This document shows positions 25,027 to 39,300 of a stretch of DNA of 64,000 bases, piece after piece. The notes below the pieces were generated by a model. It worked only from the letters and a program-made list of their open reading frames with translations. It was not told the origin of the DNA and made no database searches. How positions within the stretch are numbered: position 1 is the first letter of the stretch; each line of letters begins with the position of its first letter. Source of the stretch: Neodiprion pinetum (taxonomy: Eukaryota; Arthropoda; Insecta; Hymenoptera; Diprionidae); assembly GCF_021155775.2 (NCBI RefSeq), contig NC_060235.2:15711193-15775192 (forward strand), given 5' to 3'. The translations under genes were made by a program, and so were the position numbers.

Positions 25027-25269
25027 CACTGAGGGAGAAAAGTATTCGTACAGTGCATAAATTTAAATAAAATAAGGAATAATTTTGTAAAACAATTTAT
25101 TTATTCAATCGTGGGTTGTTTTATTTCATGCCTGGATACTAACGTAAACAAACATATAGAATCGGACTTGTTATCTTACGTTGCGTAGGCAAGTCGCCGT
25201 TATGGCAAGGACAAAAGTATTCGTGCACTATATGAACACTATATGTACGAATACTTTTGTCCCTCACTG
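25027..25269. mobile_element. Tc1/mariner-type non-autonomous element, 243 bp
   Basis: The left end CACTGAGGGAGAAAAGTATT continues with CGTAC. The right end is CGAATACTTTTGTCCCTCAC followed by TG, so the ends match over about 24 bases with two differences. TA (25025-25026) precedes the left end; the right flank is AA, consistent with a mutated TA duplication. A further internal copy of GGACAAAAGTATTCGTGCAC near 25209 forms a hairpin with the right end. No transposase. Confidence 0.83.
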
Positions 25270-25708
25270 AAGGGATCGCACTATCATACAGCGAAAACAG
25301 ATGCAAAAAAAAAAAAAAATACAGAAGTTTGTTAGGACCCTTCACAACAACTTCCGTCAACAAATAAATGACATAAGTAACCCGATAGTTGCAGTTGATT
25401 GCACAATAGAGTTGTGTTACAATTATAATTGTACGATTAGAATTAGGAATTCAGAATGTTATATTATATAAGTAAGGGAATAATGTTAATGATTTATTAG
25501 TATCCTGGGGTAAGGGGTGGGAGAGAAAGATGAAGAGCATATTGTGTAACAAGGAGGCAAACAGTGAGTCCAAGACGTATATTGCAAATACGCGAGGTGA
25601 AACGATCGCACACGATTTTGTACATAACAATGGTATGTTACGCGTTTGTTACAAAGTACGAGATTGAGGTTGGGGGGGGTAGAGGAGGGGGTAATGTCAG
25701 ATTTTTTA
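25270..25708. other. Gene-free stretch
   Basis: An A13 run near 25306-25318. No gene recognised. Confidence 0.4.
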
Positions 25709-25797
25709 GCGACAGCACATGCGCGTAGTACGGAAAAGACCACTTTTAACTCCTAGGAGTTAACTCATCAATATTCTTTACTCCGCGCATGCGCATT
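25709..25797. repeat. Palindrome with perfect 18-bp centre
   Basis: TTAACTCCTAGGAGTTAA at 25746-25763 is a perfect palindrome. The flanks extend the dyad imperfectly to about 45 bases per side, with ATGCGCG(T/G)AGTA at both ends. GCGCATGCGC occurs at 25785-25794. No coding content. Confidence 0.75.
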
Positions 25798-27185
25798 CAC
25801 AGACTCGCTCTACCGTCATAGAAACGGGTATTTCGTGCACGGAAAACACGCATGAAAATACGCTTAAAAAAATAGGCTCGAAACATGCTCACGTTATATA
25901 AAGAATATTTATAGGTACGGATGTACCCGTGGTAGTGACTGAACACGCGTGAAGAATTGGAGAATAGCTTAAGATTTTCTCAAAGAAAAGGAAATTAGTA
26001 TGCATTGTAAGTCAAGAGAAAGGCGAGCACGGCTAAGGAAGAATTGGTTTTTGCGATATTAGCTTCGTGCTGGCGAAACGGGTCGCTGGGAAAAGTAACT
26101 ACTAGTTTGTCAGATGAGTTACAACAAGCGGACGACCGTGATGCAGTTACAAAAGTGAGCCTCTCGCAACGATGGTCATTGTCGGTGCTAATTACGCGCA
26201 TCACATCAGATAATTGAGGCCATTACATTTTATATGCTATGTGGTACGCTACGGGTGACAAGGATAAAAAGACATCATGTAGCATATGATGCTCTGTAAT
26301 CTTTTGAATGACTAATTAGGTATACCCGTAATACGCACGCAACACAACGCGGTGGATGTAATATCCTTTCCTTCTTACATTCAGCGTGCAAAATGATGAA
26401 AGGTGCAACAACGAGCGGTGGGGAACACTTTGTTACATTACGTCCCAAGAATTGCAGGGGAGAGAAAGAGACTATCACATGCCTGTGATGCGACAGCAGC
26501 TGCCGGCACCCTAAACTTAAGTAATCTCGAGGTGTCACGTGTCTTTTCTGGTAACGAAGAAGGAATTCGTATTACACACGGCTGCAGAAAATTACTCGCG
26601 CGTTGCATGATTTGGATGAAGTGTCCTTGGCTCTCGATAACCGGGGCATACGTGTTCAGTAGTGAATCATGCCGTCGAATGTCACGATAGCACTGGTCGG
26701 GTCTCCTTTGCAGATTGAAACGCTTCCTAGATGCTGCTAATGTATGCGCTATCGAACGCATTTAACTCTCGACTTTTTATATCCGAAGGATTCATCACAC
26801 CGTATCTCTCGACTACGACGAAGCCTTGACTAGTCCTTGACACGATTCAGAATAAAGAATAGAAAACTCTCCTGGTATAGCCGATGACCCCCATTCCCCG
26901 CTCTTCACTCCATATCCTCAACCAAATCACTGTGTTTGATTCCATACGATAATTGACTTCCTTCACTACCTTGTTCGAGCAGCGTTACTGCTGCCAGAAG
27001 CAACGAATAGAAAGAACGCTGCAGCTATTTATTGACCGTATCGAGATACATACAGCGCGGGACAATGTGGTTGCGATAGGATCAGGTTGGTTTCACGATC
27101 AGTGATACCATGGATTAGCGAATTTTGTAATGATAAAATGAGAAGAATGATGTGAAGGTAACAAAAGAGATTATGTCACAATATT
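25798..27185. other. Gene-free stretch
   Basis: No gene. The overlapping 95- and 107-residue frames near 26403-26761 lie on opposite strands, and neither shows a domain. Confidence 0.4.
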
Positions 27186-27420
27186 ATGTGGTGACCACTA
27201 AAAACTAATATCTAATAAATAAGCTCCGAACCAATCGATTCTCAAAAACACGATTATGATCTATTCAATGGTCATGGAACCAAGCGCTGGGAAAGAAAAT
27301 TATTCTTGAAATTCCTTTTCATGGGAAAAGCTCTATTCTTTCTCTGTTTATTACACCACTACAAAATTCCCTGACTATTCCCCAAATTCCCGGTTTTTCC
27401 TGATCTGTGGCCACCACGGA
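27186..27420. mobile_element. hAT-like element, short diverged copy
   Basis: The left end GTGGTGACCACT (27188-27199) and right end TGTGGCCACCAC (27406-27417) are inverted. The right part contains TTCCCTGACTATTCC and TTCCCGG, the same CCCTGAC...CCAGG wording as the element at 46791. Target duplications were not identified. Confidence 0.55.
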
Positions 27421-30400
27421 TAATGGTACCGCATTGAAGGTGTTTCAAATAACTAGCTTATGTAAAAAGGGTTGAAATCCTAAGAGAGCTAAGGTGGTGG
27501 TATGTCATACGAAATAAGCGAGGGAAAATATAATTGGCGCAATAATCCTGGCACGATAGCAACCGCGTTTGACAGCAGATTTTTTTCACCGGGTCCGACG
27601 TTTCAAACGGGGATATTTCGAAATGGACAGAAAAAAGTTGGCCACTGCTTCATTACACGTAAAATCCGATCTCGTAAACGGATCAGGTTTAGTAAAGAGA
27701 GGACGTGATAATTGACAGGAAGTCGATTGAAGAGACGCACCAACTGACCTGAATTATTGTGGTAGGTGATATTTTCATTGGACAACGTATCAGAATGTTG
27801 CGGTCAACCCGTGTGAGGGAAGAGCACAGTCTGTTTTTCAAGTAACGAGGGAAGCGACCGGGTCGACTGACTCGAAACTGTGTACGCGTACATGAGCGGA
27901 GTGAAGAAAGGACTGAGCGATGAGAAATGGAGTTAGACAACGAATTGGAGAAGTTGAAAGATCTCGTGCAATTTTCAGCAACCAACGGCTCCAAAACACA
28001 AAACAGAAATTAATCAAATTGATTAGTATAAGTCCGAGAAGGGCCTCAAACGAGGCTACACTACAAAATAAATGTTCGACTATATCTCAAGAAAGAATTT
28101 ATCGAATAGAATTCAATTACAGGGTTTTTTCAAAAATAACAAAAATAATAATTTCGGTCTAAAAGTTCCGATACAACATTTTAGAAGTATAAACTCGTAC
28201 AAAAGTGTACGCATATCGTTCAAAACTCTCGTCACACAAAGAGCTATCGAATACGTCAAACGAGATTACTCTATCCGGTGAGTAAATATTAAACCGTTTC
28301 TCACAGTCCAGACGATTAGATACAAGAATATAACCTAGGTATGTAAAAATCTCTTGTCGCCTCTGCATGACTGGCGACGTGGCATCGAAATTGTAACAGA
28401 ACATTGACCGACTAGCAGAATTTTCCTCTAAATAAAGCAAAAAATACACAACCTTCAACAAACAGTTTACCTGCTTCGATAAAGTCAGATCTCAGATCAG
28501 CCTATCTCTCTGACAGAATTTCAAAGCTGAAAATATATCTTCGATATCCTATTCCGACCGACTGCATTACACACGTACTTGTATAAAATATGATACGTTG
28601 TCCGCTTGTAAACAGACTGTGAGGTATGGTTGTGTGTCCTATCGCTCACAGCGCACTAACCCGAATTGAATCATGAATGCTTGTTGGTACAGAGATACGC
28701 AGCAGTGCACCTGTGTGTGTGTGTGCGTGTCATGGTATGTCTTCGCCGTACCAAAGCCCTGTCACCTCTCATGCGGTCCGATCATCACTTGAAAGTGTGT
28801 ACACCTTACACACATACACCCATAACAAGAGTTAAAAACAATTCAACGGGACTCACGCTTTCCGCTTCATAAAAATTCCAAAGCTTCCCCTGGCGGAATG
28901 TCGCAATGTCCAGTTTTATTATGGATTCTTTTACTTTATTTTACGTTCCTCCAAAGTTTTTTGCATTTATAAATTTTTTTCTTCGGTCATATCGTCAAAT
29001 TTGTAACGCACGATTGTACTGAGGGCGGAAATGCACAAACTGAACGCCTTTCGGTTTCCATTGAACTTTACATGACGACGAACGATTCTCGACTCTCGCC
29101 GCCACTCGGCTCGCGTGAGCTTAAAAACCACGTGGGGGCGCAACTTGAAGTCTCGAGTATTTCCGTCTATAGCTCAATATAAATAAGATACCCCATGGGT
29201 AGACGTGGCTGGCCAACAAAGATTCCATCGCCAACACTTGCGTATACATACGAGGAAGACTTATAACTAGTTTACCCGCTAACAATGAGTTGACTTTTTA
29301 ATGTTTTTCTTTCAAAAGCGAAAGTATACGAAAACAACGTGGTTGTTTAAATGATGAGTCGCGATGTCAATTAATTTGGAATCCGTAGCGCGTAGGAGAT
29401 AAGGAATCGTCGTTAGTGCGGATCATTGAATTTTGAAGAGCGTGGCTAGGTGTAACAAATCGAATATAAATCAATTCACAAAATCATCGGGTAATGCAGG
29501 CGCACGAGCGAACGACAACTTGTTTCATGATTACAACTGATTTGAGTGGCAACCGTTTAATGCGGGAAAGACATGCGGACGTATCCAGTAGTAATAGGCG
29601 TGGGACTAAGTTAATTGTTTACTTATTCCGTACTCTGGTCACGGAATCATGGACATGATAATGCAGCCCGCATGATCAGAGCGATTGTAATAAATTTTTT
29701 TGTTGAACAAAATTTGTCACCCCGCATATGGCGACGATAAAGTCTGCCACTGCAACAGTATACAGCGAGCTATCTTCTGCTAGTGCTGCTTGACTGCAAA
29801 GGGCAGAACTGTTCGTATGAGACCTTCTCGATCTACACGCGTTCAATTCTGAGACGTGAGTATAACACATACTACGTGGGGGTACAAGCGTCTGTTACAG
29901 CATTCTGTATCCATTAATCAAACATTCCATCGCGCACCTTTGCACGATTAAGGTGTACCAGGTGGTTAGCGGCGGACTTTGTCTGCGTTTCCTTTCGATT
30001 ATAAACAAATGACGAATGTTAACGCTGATCGCATGGTAAATGTACGTGCATTTTCGGACACTTTCAATTCGCGCGTATGTACCCGCACGCATTACTCATA
30101 CAATACCAGCTATGCAGGTCTGTGCATTAACAGGTTTTATTTGAAGATGGCTGCACTTGAATTTCCAGAAGCCGTCAAGCACCGCAGAAATAAGAAAAAT
30201 GGTACACGCCGGTGCATCAAAGTGCAGGCATGTACGGCATAGTTATTTAGAGTCATTGCAACATGTTGCATCGCGAAGGCACGAGGAATAGAAATATTAC
30301 AGCTGGTGTGGTAACCGGGTAGCGGCGAAGGACTCCGGGACAACTGCATCCTTTCACAAGGCACGTGTCATATAATAAGTCTAAAACGACAACAGCGGTG

Positions 30401-31958
30401 CACCGGCAGCCTTGTATAGCCGCAAATGGACTTGGGTCTTTGTACTAAACCCAGATCAACCGACATTTACGAATACTGCAACGATCGAACATCGTATTAC
30501 TCCATCACACGTGCGGCAATTATTTGATTGTTTGAAAATATCTTCTTATATTATTTATACCGAGAGCAACGCATTGTTAGAGACGAATTTAAGTTAAGAC
30601 GGAAGGAGTTGAAGCGGCATCGAACCCGTCCCCCTACAGGTCAGAACAATACAATTTAATTACAGTTTGTCCCCGAGCCCGGGTCGTCGTTAATCACGAG
30701 GTGAAGTGGTGAGACTTGGATTTTGGAGACGCCTGTGAATACGTAAGTGTAATACACAAGGAAGTAGCTGCCGTTCAAAGAGCTTGATAACATGAAAACT
30801 CGTAAATCCCGCAGTTTTAGGAGGGAAAATACTGGCATTGCACAGTTTGCCACGTGGTTATAACATATTTCACGACAAGAAAGCTTCCACTGACCGCGTA
30901 GGGAAAACCTATTATTTCAATAAGATAAGCTTTTCAATCCAGGCCCCGATGCGGTCGTGTCGAGGAAATAGCCATCTGGAGGAAAAGACGTTGATACTTC
31001 GCAGCATCGTGTGACGAAGTGTGTGAGCGTAGTCAACAAACCACAGCCGCAAACGAGAGGTTGATGAGAAACATGAAATTCATAAAACTCGGTGAATTTT
31101 CATCGCAATCGTTGCGCTTCGGCTGTCCAGTAGAATAGGGTTGTGTAGTTCTCGCGGGCGCAGCGGATTCTAATAACCTTGATGCTATAATGCACTTTCC
31201 ACAGCACAGCGTTGATAGAGAAAAGGTTACAGCGTTCTCATGATCCTTACGTCACGGATATAGGTATACGCTTAAGAGTTGCACATAGTCGACGACTGCA
31301 GATCATAAGATGAATCTGTCTGCGGAGAGACCTGCGACTACTATGAATATACTGCTCATCTCAATGTCACAACAATATTTTCATGTCTTGGTGCAGCCGA
31401 TGCAGTAACCCATTTCAGCCTTGTGCCTAATTACTACTGCCGAGGAGGCTCGTTATACAACCGTGAATCAACAAATGCCTATTATACATCCCGATATGTA
31501 TGCATATACAGTCACAATGCAGCTCGTCGTGCTGCCCGTACCCGTTTACTTACGTATTTTCTGCACCGCAACTAAATGGCGAGAACATGCATACGTATAC
31601 ATTTGTAAGTCTAGCGGATACCTACTGTATTGCAGACGCTCCTAACATGCCTCATATACGCAACGCAAGTGAGATATTTACGGCAAAATGTGCGGGCACG
31701 CGATATACAGAGCTTTTTACAACATACAAATACATATAATATACGACGCGTGTGTATGCGTGATCATTAGGCGCATGTAACCTACGGCGGCAAAGCTGTA
31801 ATTTATTTAAAGGTGTAATCGGTAAACTCGAGGTAAAAACAAACATAAGCTAATCTCAATTGTCAAGGCTAACTGACACGTTACTAAACACGTGACACGT
31901 ACAGTCTGTTTTCAAAAGTACCTGTACGCTCCATAAAAGATGCAAGTGAATCAATCAA
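27421..31958. other. Long gene-free stretch
   Basis: About 4.5 kb with only short frames and no recognisable family. A GTGAGTA donor-like string follows a short frame near 28280, without a matching acceptor or homology. A short (GT)n lies near 28713-28730. Confidence 0.4.
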
Positions 31959-34900
31959 TTGCAGCATGTAAAAAAATTGAAACGAATTGTGGAAAGACAT
32001 CCGAAAAATGATTTCCAATACAAAATACAGCAGGTGCACAGTTGGACTTGTCAAACCTTAGGGAAATGGGAAAGAAACGAGAGCAAAGGAAGAAAAATAA
32101 AGAGTGAAGAAGACACGAAGCACAACGCCCTGCAAAAACTGACCGTCGATAAATGGACTTTTAGTGATCAGAAAATGATTATTGGGATAATACATTACGC
32201 ACGTAGTACCATACTGACAGATCGTCAACCACGATTCGAATTGTTCAAGCAGTTCTTATTTGTTTAGAATTTCGAGTACGGGAAGGAGGAGGAGATAGCC
32301 GGTTTGTCTGCGTGTCAATGAGCCTGAAAGACCAACATTTTGTTACGTGGTAAAAACATGCTAATTTCCATCCAAGGTGCTCACTACAGAGTACCGGAAG
32401 TTCCAAAGATCCACCTTGACCTTCCCGTTTCCGTGCACAGGAGAGAAGAAGGTTAAGGAGGTAAAAAGGTTTCAATTCAGTTCCTCCGATATTCTCTTGA
32501 ATTGTCTACAATATTTCTTCTTTTTTGCCGACGAACTGTGAATATAATTCAACAGTCCTTCACGCACATCCGTAAGAGATAAATTTTTCCTGATCGTGAT
32601 AGAAAGGGGGGGGGGGGGGGGGGAGAGAGAGAGAAAGCAAGGAAACCCGTTTGATTCCCTCCCGACGTACACGAGTAGTACCAATGACCCGAAAGAAAAG
32701 AAGCAACAACTTTTAACCAATAAACGCCTCGGAGAGAACAAGAAAGGCGCGTTATACCCATCTCCACAATACACCTGCGACAACAATTCTTCAGGGTGCG
32801 TAATCGTGGACAGTTAAACGAATACCGAATGCTCAGGCGCGCACATCCGCTCACCGGTTAATTATTCACCAAACTTCGCGGCATATTTCATCCACCATTC
32901 ACTATAGCTTGCATGTGTAACTGACTGGCTGACTCGTTCGTGCAATGCTAACCGATGGGATATAGTAGGTTGACTAAAGTTGCTAGTTGCGTGCTTGCAA
33001 CCATCCGATGACAGCTGCGTGAGTCGTTGTACCATCTCAATTTGATTTAAAAAAAAAAAAAAAAGAAATTCCCTTTTTTGCACGCATGAAGTAAAATTGA
33101 TTGCGCAGTAATTAAAAAAAAAAATCCCCCTGAGAAACATTAATCGGATAATTCTTGATTGATTGCACATAATACCGAGCTAATCGAACGCACAACTTTA
33201 TTTTTCACTAATTTATACGTAACTCGAGTCATTGTGGAAAAAAAAAAACGACTTCGTTACATTTTTTGCTTTTCTGCACTGCACATGCATAGAGACGATG
33301 AAGAAATCTCTCAGAGTATCTCTTGCCGGAAAAGAACAGAGAGTAATCCGTCCCGCCCACGGGGCCCTGCTTCTAGCCCGTGATTCAGCCGGCGCGCTCT
33401 CGCACACTTTGTCGTCGTGGCCTACACGCACAATACCCACATCGGTGGTGATGGAACCACGGCTGTACCGTAATTCTGACCGGAAGTACACGCCCTGGTA
33501 GCGCCGTGCGGGCGCGGCCCTACAGTTTGCCTAGCCGTTTGTACATTTCACCTTATCCGTACGAGATGACGACGCGACGTAGTCAAAGGACGTAGAAGCA
33601 GCTTAGGTCGTACTAGAAATACGCCGACACAAATATTGTCTTCTTTCTTGTGGTTCCCCATGAGACGGATTGCGATTGTACAAATATACCCGTACCCATA
33701 TAAGGTATAATGTATTTACCGATAAACACGGCGAAATGATACATCTACCGATTACCCCGTCATCAACCGCGGTGGAAAAAGTTATAAAGGTATACTGCAG
33801 ACTCGACTTGGAATTATAGTACACGTTAATTCGTGGTAAAATGCAGATATCTTTTCAGATACCTTGTAAAAGTTATAATTATAATTGCATACGACGATTA
33901 TGTTTCTGAAATTTTGCAAGCACACGATAATTATCGTCGGTACGAAGGATGCATACATACGTATAATAATTTGCACACGCGTGTTCCTTCATCGGCGGAC
34001 AGGCGAAGACTCAATTGGTTTTGAAAGGGTTTGCCGCGGGGGGCGAGTGCAGAGGAGCTGGGAACGACTAGGGTGCAGCTTCGCTTGGATATCAACTGAT
34101 GACTTATAATTAGCGCTCTTCCTTTTACGCTGCTTCTCCTTCTCCTCCCCTCCTGTCATTAGCATAACAAATCGGGTTACGGAACTCTGGGGACGTAACG
34201 AAACAGGGTCGCGGAAATGTTCGAATAGCCCTCCGATAATGGGAGAAAAATTGAAACAGTTGTTAATTATTGCACTTTTTATGTGGAATCAAATAATTCT
34301 TCGAGCTCGATGGTATTCCAACACCTCAGGAACTGTCATTTAACTTGTCGATGTTTCATTCAAATTTCTTCTTCCCATTTTCTAAGATTATGCTCATAAT
34401 ATCTCATCGGCGGAAACCACCCTTGTCTGGATGGTCTGCCTCAGACATAACTATGGTACGCAATTCTACCAGTCCTGAAATATAGTTTGTTTTTTCGGTT
34501 TTTGACTCGTTCTCAACCCTGAAACGGCAAGTCGAATAAAACATTTTTCTACCTACGGTTGTAGATCTGAATATGCTCTCAGATCACGGTACAAACTTCA
34601 TATTGAAGCTAATTGTTTGATTATTACAAGCAGAGAAAGGAAGTCAGATGTTTTGGCCGTATATTATTAAAAAGACCTGCCGTTGCTATAATCTTTGGCA
34701 CACTGACAGAAACCAGAGAGGGAAATGACCGCAACTTTTCAATTTTCTGTATATACGATGTTTTCACGTTATACTACGTATTGCCGGACCTACACCACAG
34801 CTTCTCAGTTCTAGGATTCTCCGGCGACAAGTGGTAATGATAGCGAGAAATGGAAAGACCAGTCGAGTTCTGTATGGAAGATGACGGGGCATAAATGCGT

Positions 34901-36023
34901 ATCTCATACCTCCGCAGGGCGGATAAGCGTTGCAATCAAAAGCGAATCCGGATGATACGAGGAGAGCGTCCGATCGTATACCGTAGCATCTGTCGCCAGA
35001 TGGTCAGCTGCTACGACTTGCCTCGCACGGAGGACGGCGGAGACGCGGAGCCACGCATACTTGTCAAACTTAATAATTGACAGATCACGTGCGCCTGATT
35101 CAGGGTTTACGATGCGTGCGGCGTAGCTTTACGCGGTACGTAAATGTCCCTACCTTCAAGTACGATGCACGGGATGCATATTGGCGGAAGGGTCGAGAAT
35201 GATTTTCACGCATTTATACTTATTCCATTTGATCATATCTTTTAGCAAATCGATCATCGGACCGTCCGCACTCTGTCGAGCCGGCAAAACAACTCTCAAG
35301 GGGTGGAGTATATCAAGCGTTATGGATAACGTACGTAAGATGGCTGGTGAACGTACAACCTATCTCCTCTGTTCTGTACAGCAGAGGGTATAAATTAGCC
35401 GGAGGAGGCTGCTGTAAGATTACATATTGCGGCATTAGCCCTTATTTTTGCGGTAATTCGGTGTTCGGAACGACGACAGGCACGCACCTAAGAGTGGAGC
35501 GGCGAAGGTACAGAGAAGGAGACACAAACGGCTGCTGGAACGCTGCGGCATATAATAACATGCCAATTGCGGAGTGCACAGCCATCCAGCCGCAACGCGG
35601 AACGTCGAGGCAGCGATTATTATATACCCGCAGCGCTCCCCGGTACACGTATGTACAAGGTAACAGCGTACTTCGTCGCAGGAAATGATTGTCAGCTGCA
35701 GCGATGTATCGCTGAACGAAACGTACACATCGTGTTGTCCTCGTTTTCCTCCGTGTACCGATTTTCATGCGCCTATTTATCGTATACGTACCTTCTCACC
35801 GTCTATAAGGGTGTAGGCGCAGTGAATTTACCATCCTTAGAATCATGATCCGCATTGCATATGATGCATGTCGCGCCTTACTTATAAACACCCTAGACAG
35901 ACGTACAGATCAATCGTCGAGTGCGACGTGGTCTCCCCATCATCGTGATAGTCGTCGGCGATTCGTTGAAAGCTGCCTTCAACCCAACAGCGCTCGCACC
36001 AACTCAACTCTTCCAGCGAAGGC
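31959..36023. other. Gene-free stretch with G18 and A-rich runs
   Basis: G18 at 32606-32623 is followed by (GA)n. A-rich runs lie near 33048-33064 and 33113-33124. A 102-codon plus frame at 31959-32267 lacks an ATG start and any domain. GC rises at 33300-33520, where frames overlap on both strands. No gene is called. Confidence 0.4.
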
Positions 36024-36066
36024 GTTGCCGATGCTGATGGCGATGGCGATGGCGATGGCGAGGGCG
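36024..36066. repeat. Short (GATGGC)n minisatellite
   Basis: About five to six GATGGC-like units, decaying to GAGGGC and GAAGGT. The Met-Ala repeats of the overlapping plus frame come from this. Confidence 0.9.
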
Positions 36067-38699
36067 AAGGTCGTGTCCAGGGCACGCTGGGAACCTCGCC
36101 ACGTGGCGGTTTTGAGTCGCGATTCTCGCTGGAACTTGCCAAGAAAATTGTCAAGCTCTATACATTGTGAACCGCGGCGGCGTCGTCGACGAAAAGGTTG
36201 ACGACGCCAGCCGATGACACGGTGATGGGAGGGCGACAGGGGCTGCTGCCTGTTGTATCATTGCATCAAACCCAATCACGTCAGTTAGCTGCGCCATCCT
36301 CTTCAGCTGCAGCCAGAGCTGACTGGATTTTCCGAGGCGATTGCAGGTATAAGGTAACTCTGTCTTCGCTGCACGTTTCAAGCCTCCGTTATACACCGAC
36401 GCGATTACGTCGCGGCAGGCCTTATGCAATTTTGAACGAAAGAAGTACAGAGATATGAATAGAGAGAGAGAGAGAGAAAGAGAGAGATTTTTCGCACCCT
36501 TATTGACCGAAACTATTTTGAAAAATTATCAGGAACTCTAGAAATCTTTGAAAACTTTCCGGAATTCTAAAAAAAAAACATATTTTTTCAAAGTTGAGTA
36601 CCAACTTCACATAGGTTTTTCTATATCCGGTGAAACTTGGGTGACGGGCAACGAAGGCCCTTTACACAAGCCCTTCGCCACTATTTGCCTTCGCATATAT
36701 CGCCCCATCCTCCCCGTGCCCTAAATCCCATACCGCGTGGCAAAGTAGCACACGTAGCGCACCCTGAGGGTGAGATCTCCGGATCCTGCACCCCCGTCGC
36801 CTACCGGACCAAGCCAAATCGCCCTGCACACAACCGAGCGATCGATCGGTCGGTCAGGCGATATGTCTAGCGGTCCGTCTCTCGCGTCCTGCCCCTCGTG
36901 TGCGCCGCACTCTTTCCGGGCGGGATGTGGGGCACGTGGGGACGAGGAAGAAGAACATGTGCCTCATGGGCACCAAGGTCTCCCTACCATGGTTTCCCCA
37001 AAGTAAAACCGGTCAGCCCTTTGTACCGCAATCTTTCGGAAAATGTCCATTTTCCTCTTCTTCCGCTTTCATATGATCTCTCTCTCTCTATCTTTCTTTC
37101 GCAGTCTATCTCGATCTCCTCATACCAGTATCTCTCTTTTTTTCCGCCACCGTGCCGAAAGTCGAGGCAGCAACGCGCGACTACGTTCAAGACAATAATC
37201 ACGTTCTGTTGCCAGAAATATTTGCGAAAGTATTAAAGATGCTTTACTGTGTTACCTATCGGTATCGTTATCTAGAAGCAAGGTAGCAATGGATTACCTA
37301 TAGGCAAACGAGGTTTATATACGTCGTACTATAACTTGCGATTAATTGAAAGAACAAAAGACCAATTAACACAAAGTGATTAAGCATGTACGTGGCATAC
37401 AGGCATAATGGTTTAAAAATATGAGCAAGCGGGTGAGCTTCGGAGGCTGGAAGGTGTAAGTTGACTTTGTCCCGTACATCAATCTCTACGATGGGTCATT
37501 CGAGCGTCGAATAAAAACTGAAAGAGAGAAGAAGGACCACACAAACGCAACATTTTCAATGCATTTCGTATTGGGGATATATTGGCTGCCGCGTTTAATA
37601 ACGAAAAACGGAAAAAGCAAACAAGTCTGCAGTAGCAACGAGCTGAGTTACCAAAAAATATATGAACGAATGCAAATGCATGGGCTCCAGAAGAGCAAAC
37701 GATCCTCATTTTTTAAACTGAGTGCGTTTTCTGTGAATATTTTGTGTTCTTTCAGCGGCTTAGCGTGCCCCGTACAATGCATGCGAGTTACAGCACGAAG
37801 GCAAATGACGTGCGCAGGCAAGCCGATATTCAATTTCTATATACTTGTAAGTTGCGCGAAATCTCATGCCTCGCGACATGGATGGAGGCTCTCGAGGTAA
37901 TGCAATATATTATGTGCCGCTTGAACAGAAGAAATGGGAACAGCGCAACTGAGAAGAAAAAATACTTCGCAGATAAGTTTAAAGGTGTTTTTCGGTAGGT
38001 GCCTGCCGCGACATAATCGTCGTTGGAATCTGCTACAGCAGCAATCACAAAAATTTTGCGATCGCGTGAAAGGCGGCAGCCTTGTTCGACCTTGACTCGA
38101 TTTTCGGTTATCACTCAATTACACCGAGTTTTACTGCTTCTTTCTTCAATCTTCACATATCATCTGACCGATTACGTACTTACAATATGTACGCCCAGTG
38201 TTTGCTCTCTCGGCGATGAGACAAGGCGAATAAGGATTTCTCCCATCATCGACATCGAACGTGACATTCTCTTTACTCATCGGAATTAGTATCGTACCGA
38301 TACTGCACGAGACTGAAACTGGCAGCTTCCTACCCGAGGCTAGAAGATTGAACGAATTCGGTGTAGCAAAAGGGTTTTGGCTGCTAATTTCAGTCTCATA
38401 CTAATATTCGATTAGATGATAAATTAAAATATCCCAATGAATGTCCCCAATTTTTCATGAGGTGAATGAAAGTGGCAGAGAAATTGTTCAACGCATCTTA
38501 TACGCTTGGAGTATGTACGTATACTGACGTCAAACCAACTCGTTTTACATTGCAAACTATGCACGAACGTGACCGGAGGTTTTTTTCTATTACGACAGAG
38601 CTAAAAAAAATCTTAATGTAGCTAATAAAACACATCATTCAGAGTCAATTCTATTTCTCTGGATTTTGGCCGTCGCATCACTTGACGGTTCGGCAATTT
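36067..38699. other. Gene-free stretch with simple repeats
   Basis: Impure (GA)n at about 36461-36487 and CT-rich DNA at about 37078-37140. Short frames only. Confidence 0.4.
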
Positions 38700-39300
38700 C
38701 GACCAAGTGTACAGCATTTCAATGAGAAATTACAACATTACCTCCCGGCACGTTGACCTTACGATACTCGAAAAAGGCACAGAATTTATAGAAAGTATCA
38801 AGTCGGAATTTCTGTAACTTACGAGTATTTCTCGACTCACGGATAACCGTCCTCGAGCTATTACACCGCGGCGGGGAATGATCATCTTACCTGAAATCAG
38901 AAAAGGAAAAAAACATGAGTCAGTAAAAAGAAATATCAAAGGACATTGTTGTATTAAATTTACTTGGTAATGCATTGGGACGTTAGAGCAGCGAAGGCGA
39001 CCGCTGTAAGAAATACCGGAAGGGGTAAAGTTCGCATGTAGAGAGATATTTCAGTATTACCTAATGACCGTTTAAGACGAGTCGGCGTATATCGGTGCCA
39101 ATCTCCCAGACCTACCTCAACCATGGAGGCCGTGCTGGACGGTCGGCTCGACTCGGCGGTCTCAGAGTCATGGGCGGAGAGATAGACTCGAGAGTCGAGA
39201 CTCTCGCGAGCCTGAGCACATCATAGTTGTGGGCTATTCAAATATTTGACCTTGACGAATTAGCGCGCGACCACCCAGCCAGGCCCCGTCTCGGTTGAAA
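38700..39300 (-). other. Possible minus-strand untranslated exons (very tentative)
   Basis: On the minus strand a GC-richer segment ends in GGTTGAG before GTAGGT (about 39115), a good donor. About 230 bases later TTTTCTGATTTCAG (ending near 38892) is a good acceptor, followed by about 48 bases and a GTGAGT donor near 38843. Translation across the join does not stay open, so if this is real it is non-coding or 5' UTR. No homology supports it. Confidence 0.15.

Noticed and set aside
31959..32267. 102-codon plus frame of plausible composition
   Set aside because: Starts at TTG rather than ATG, no domain, no exon signals.
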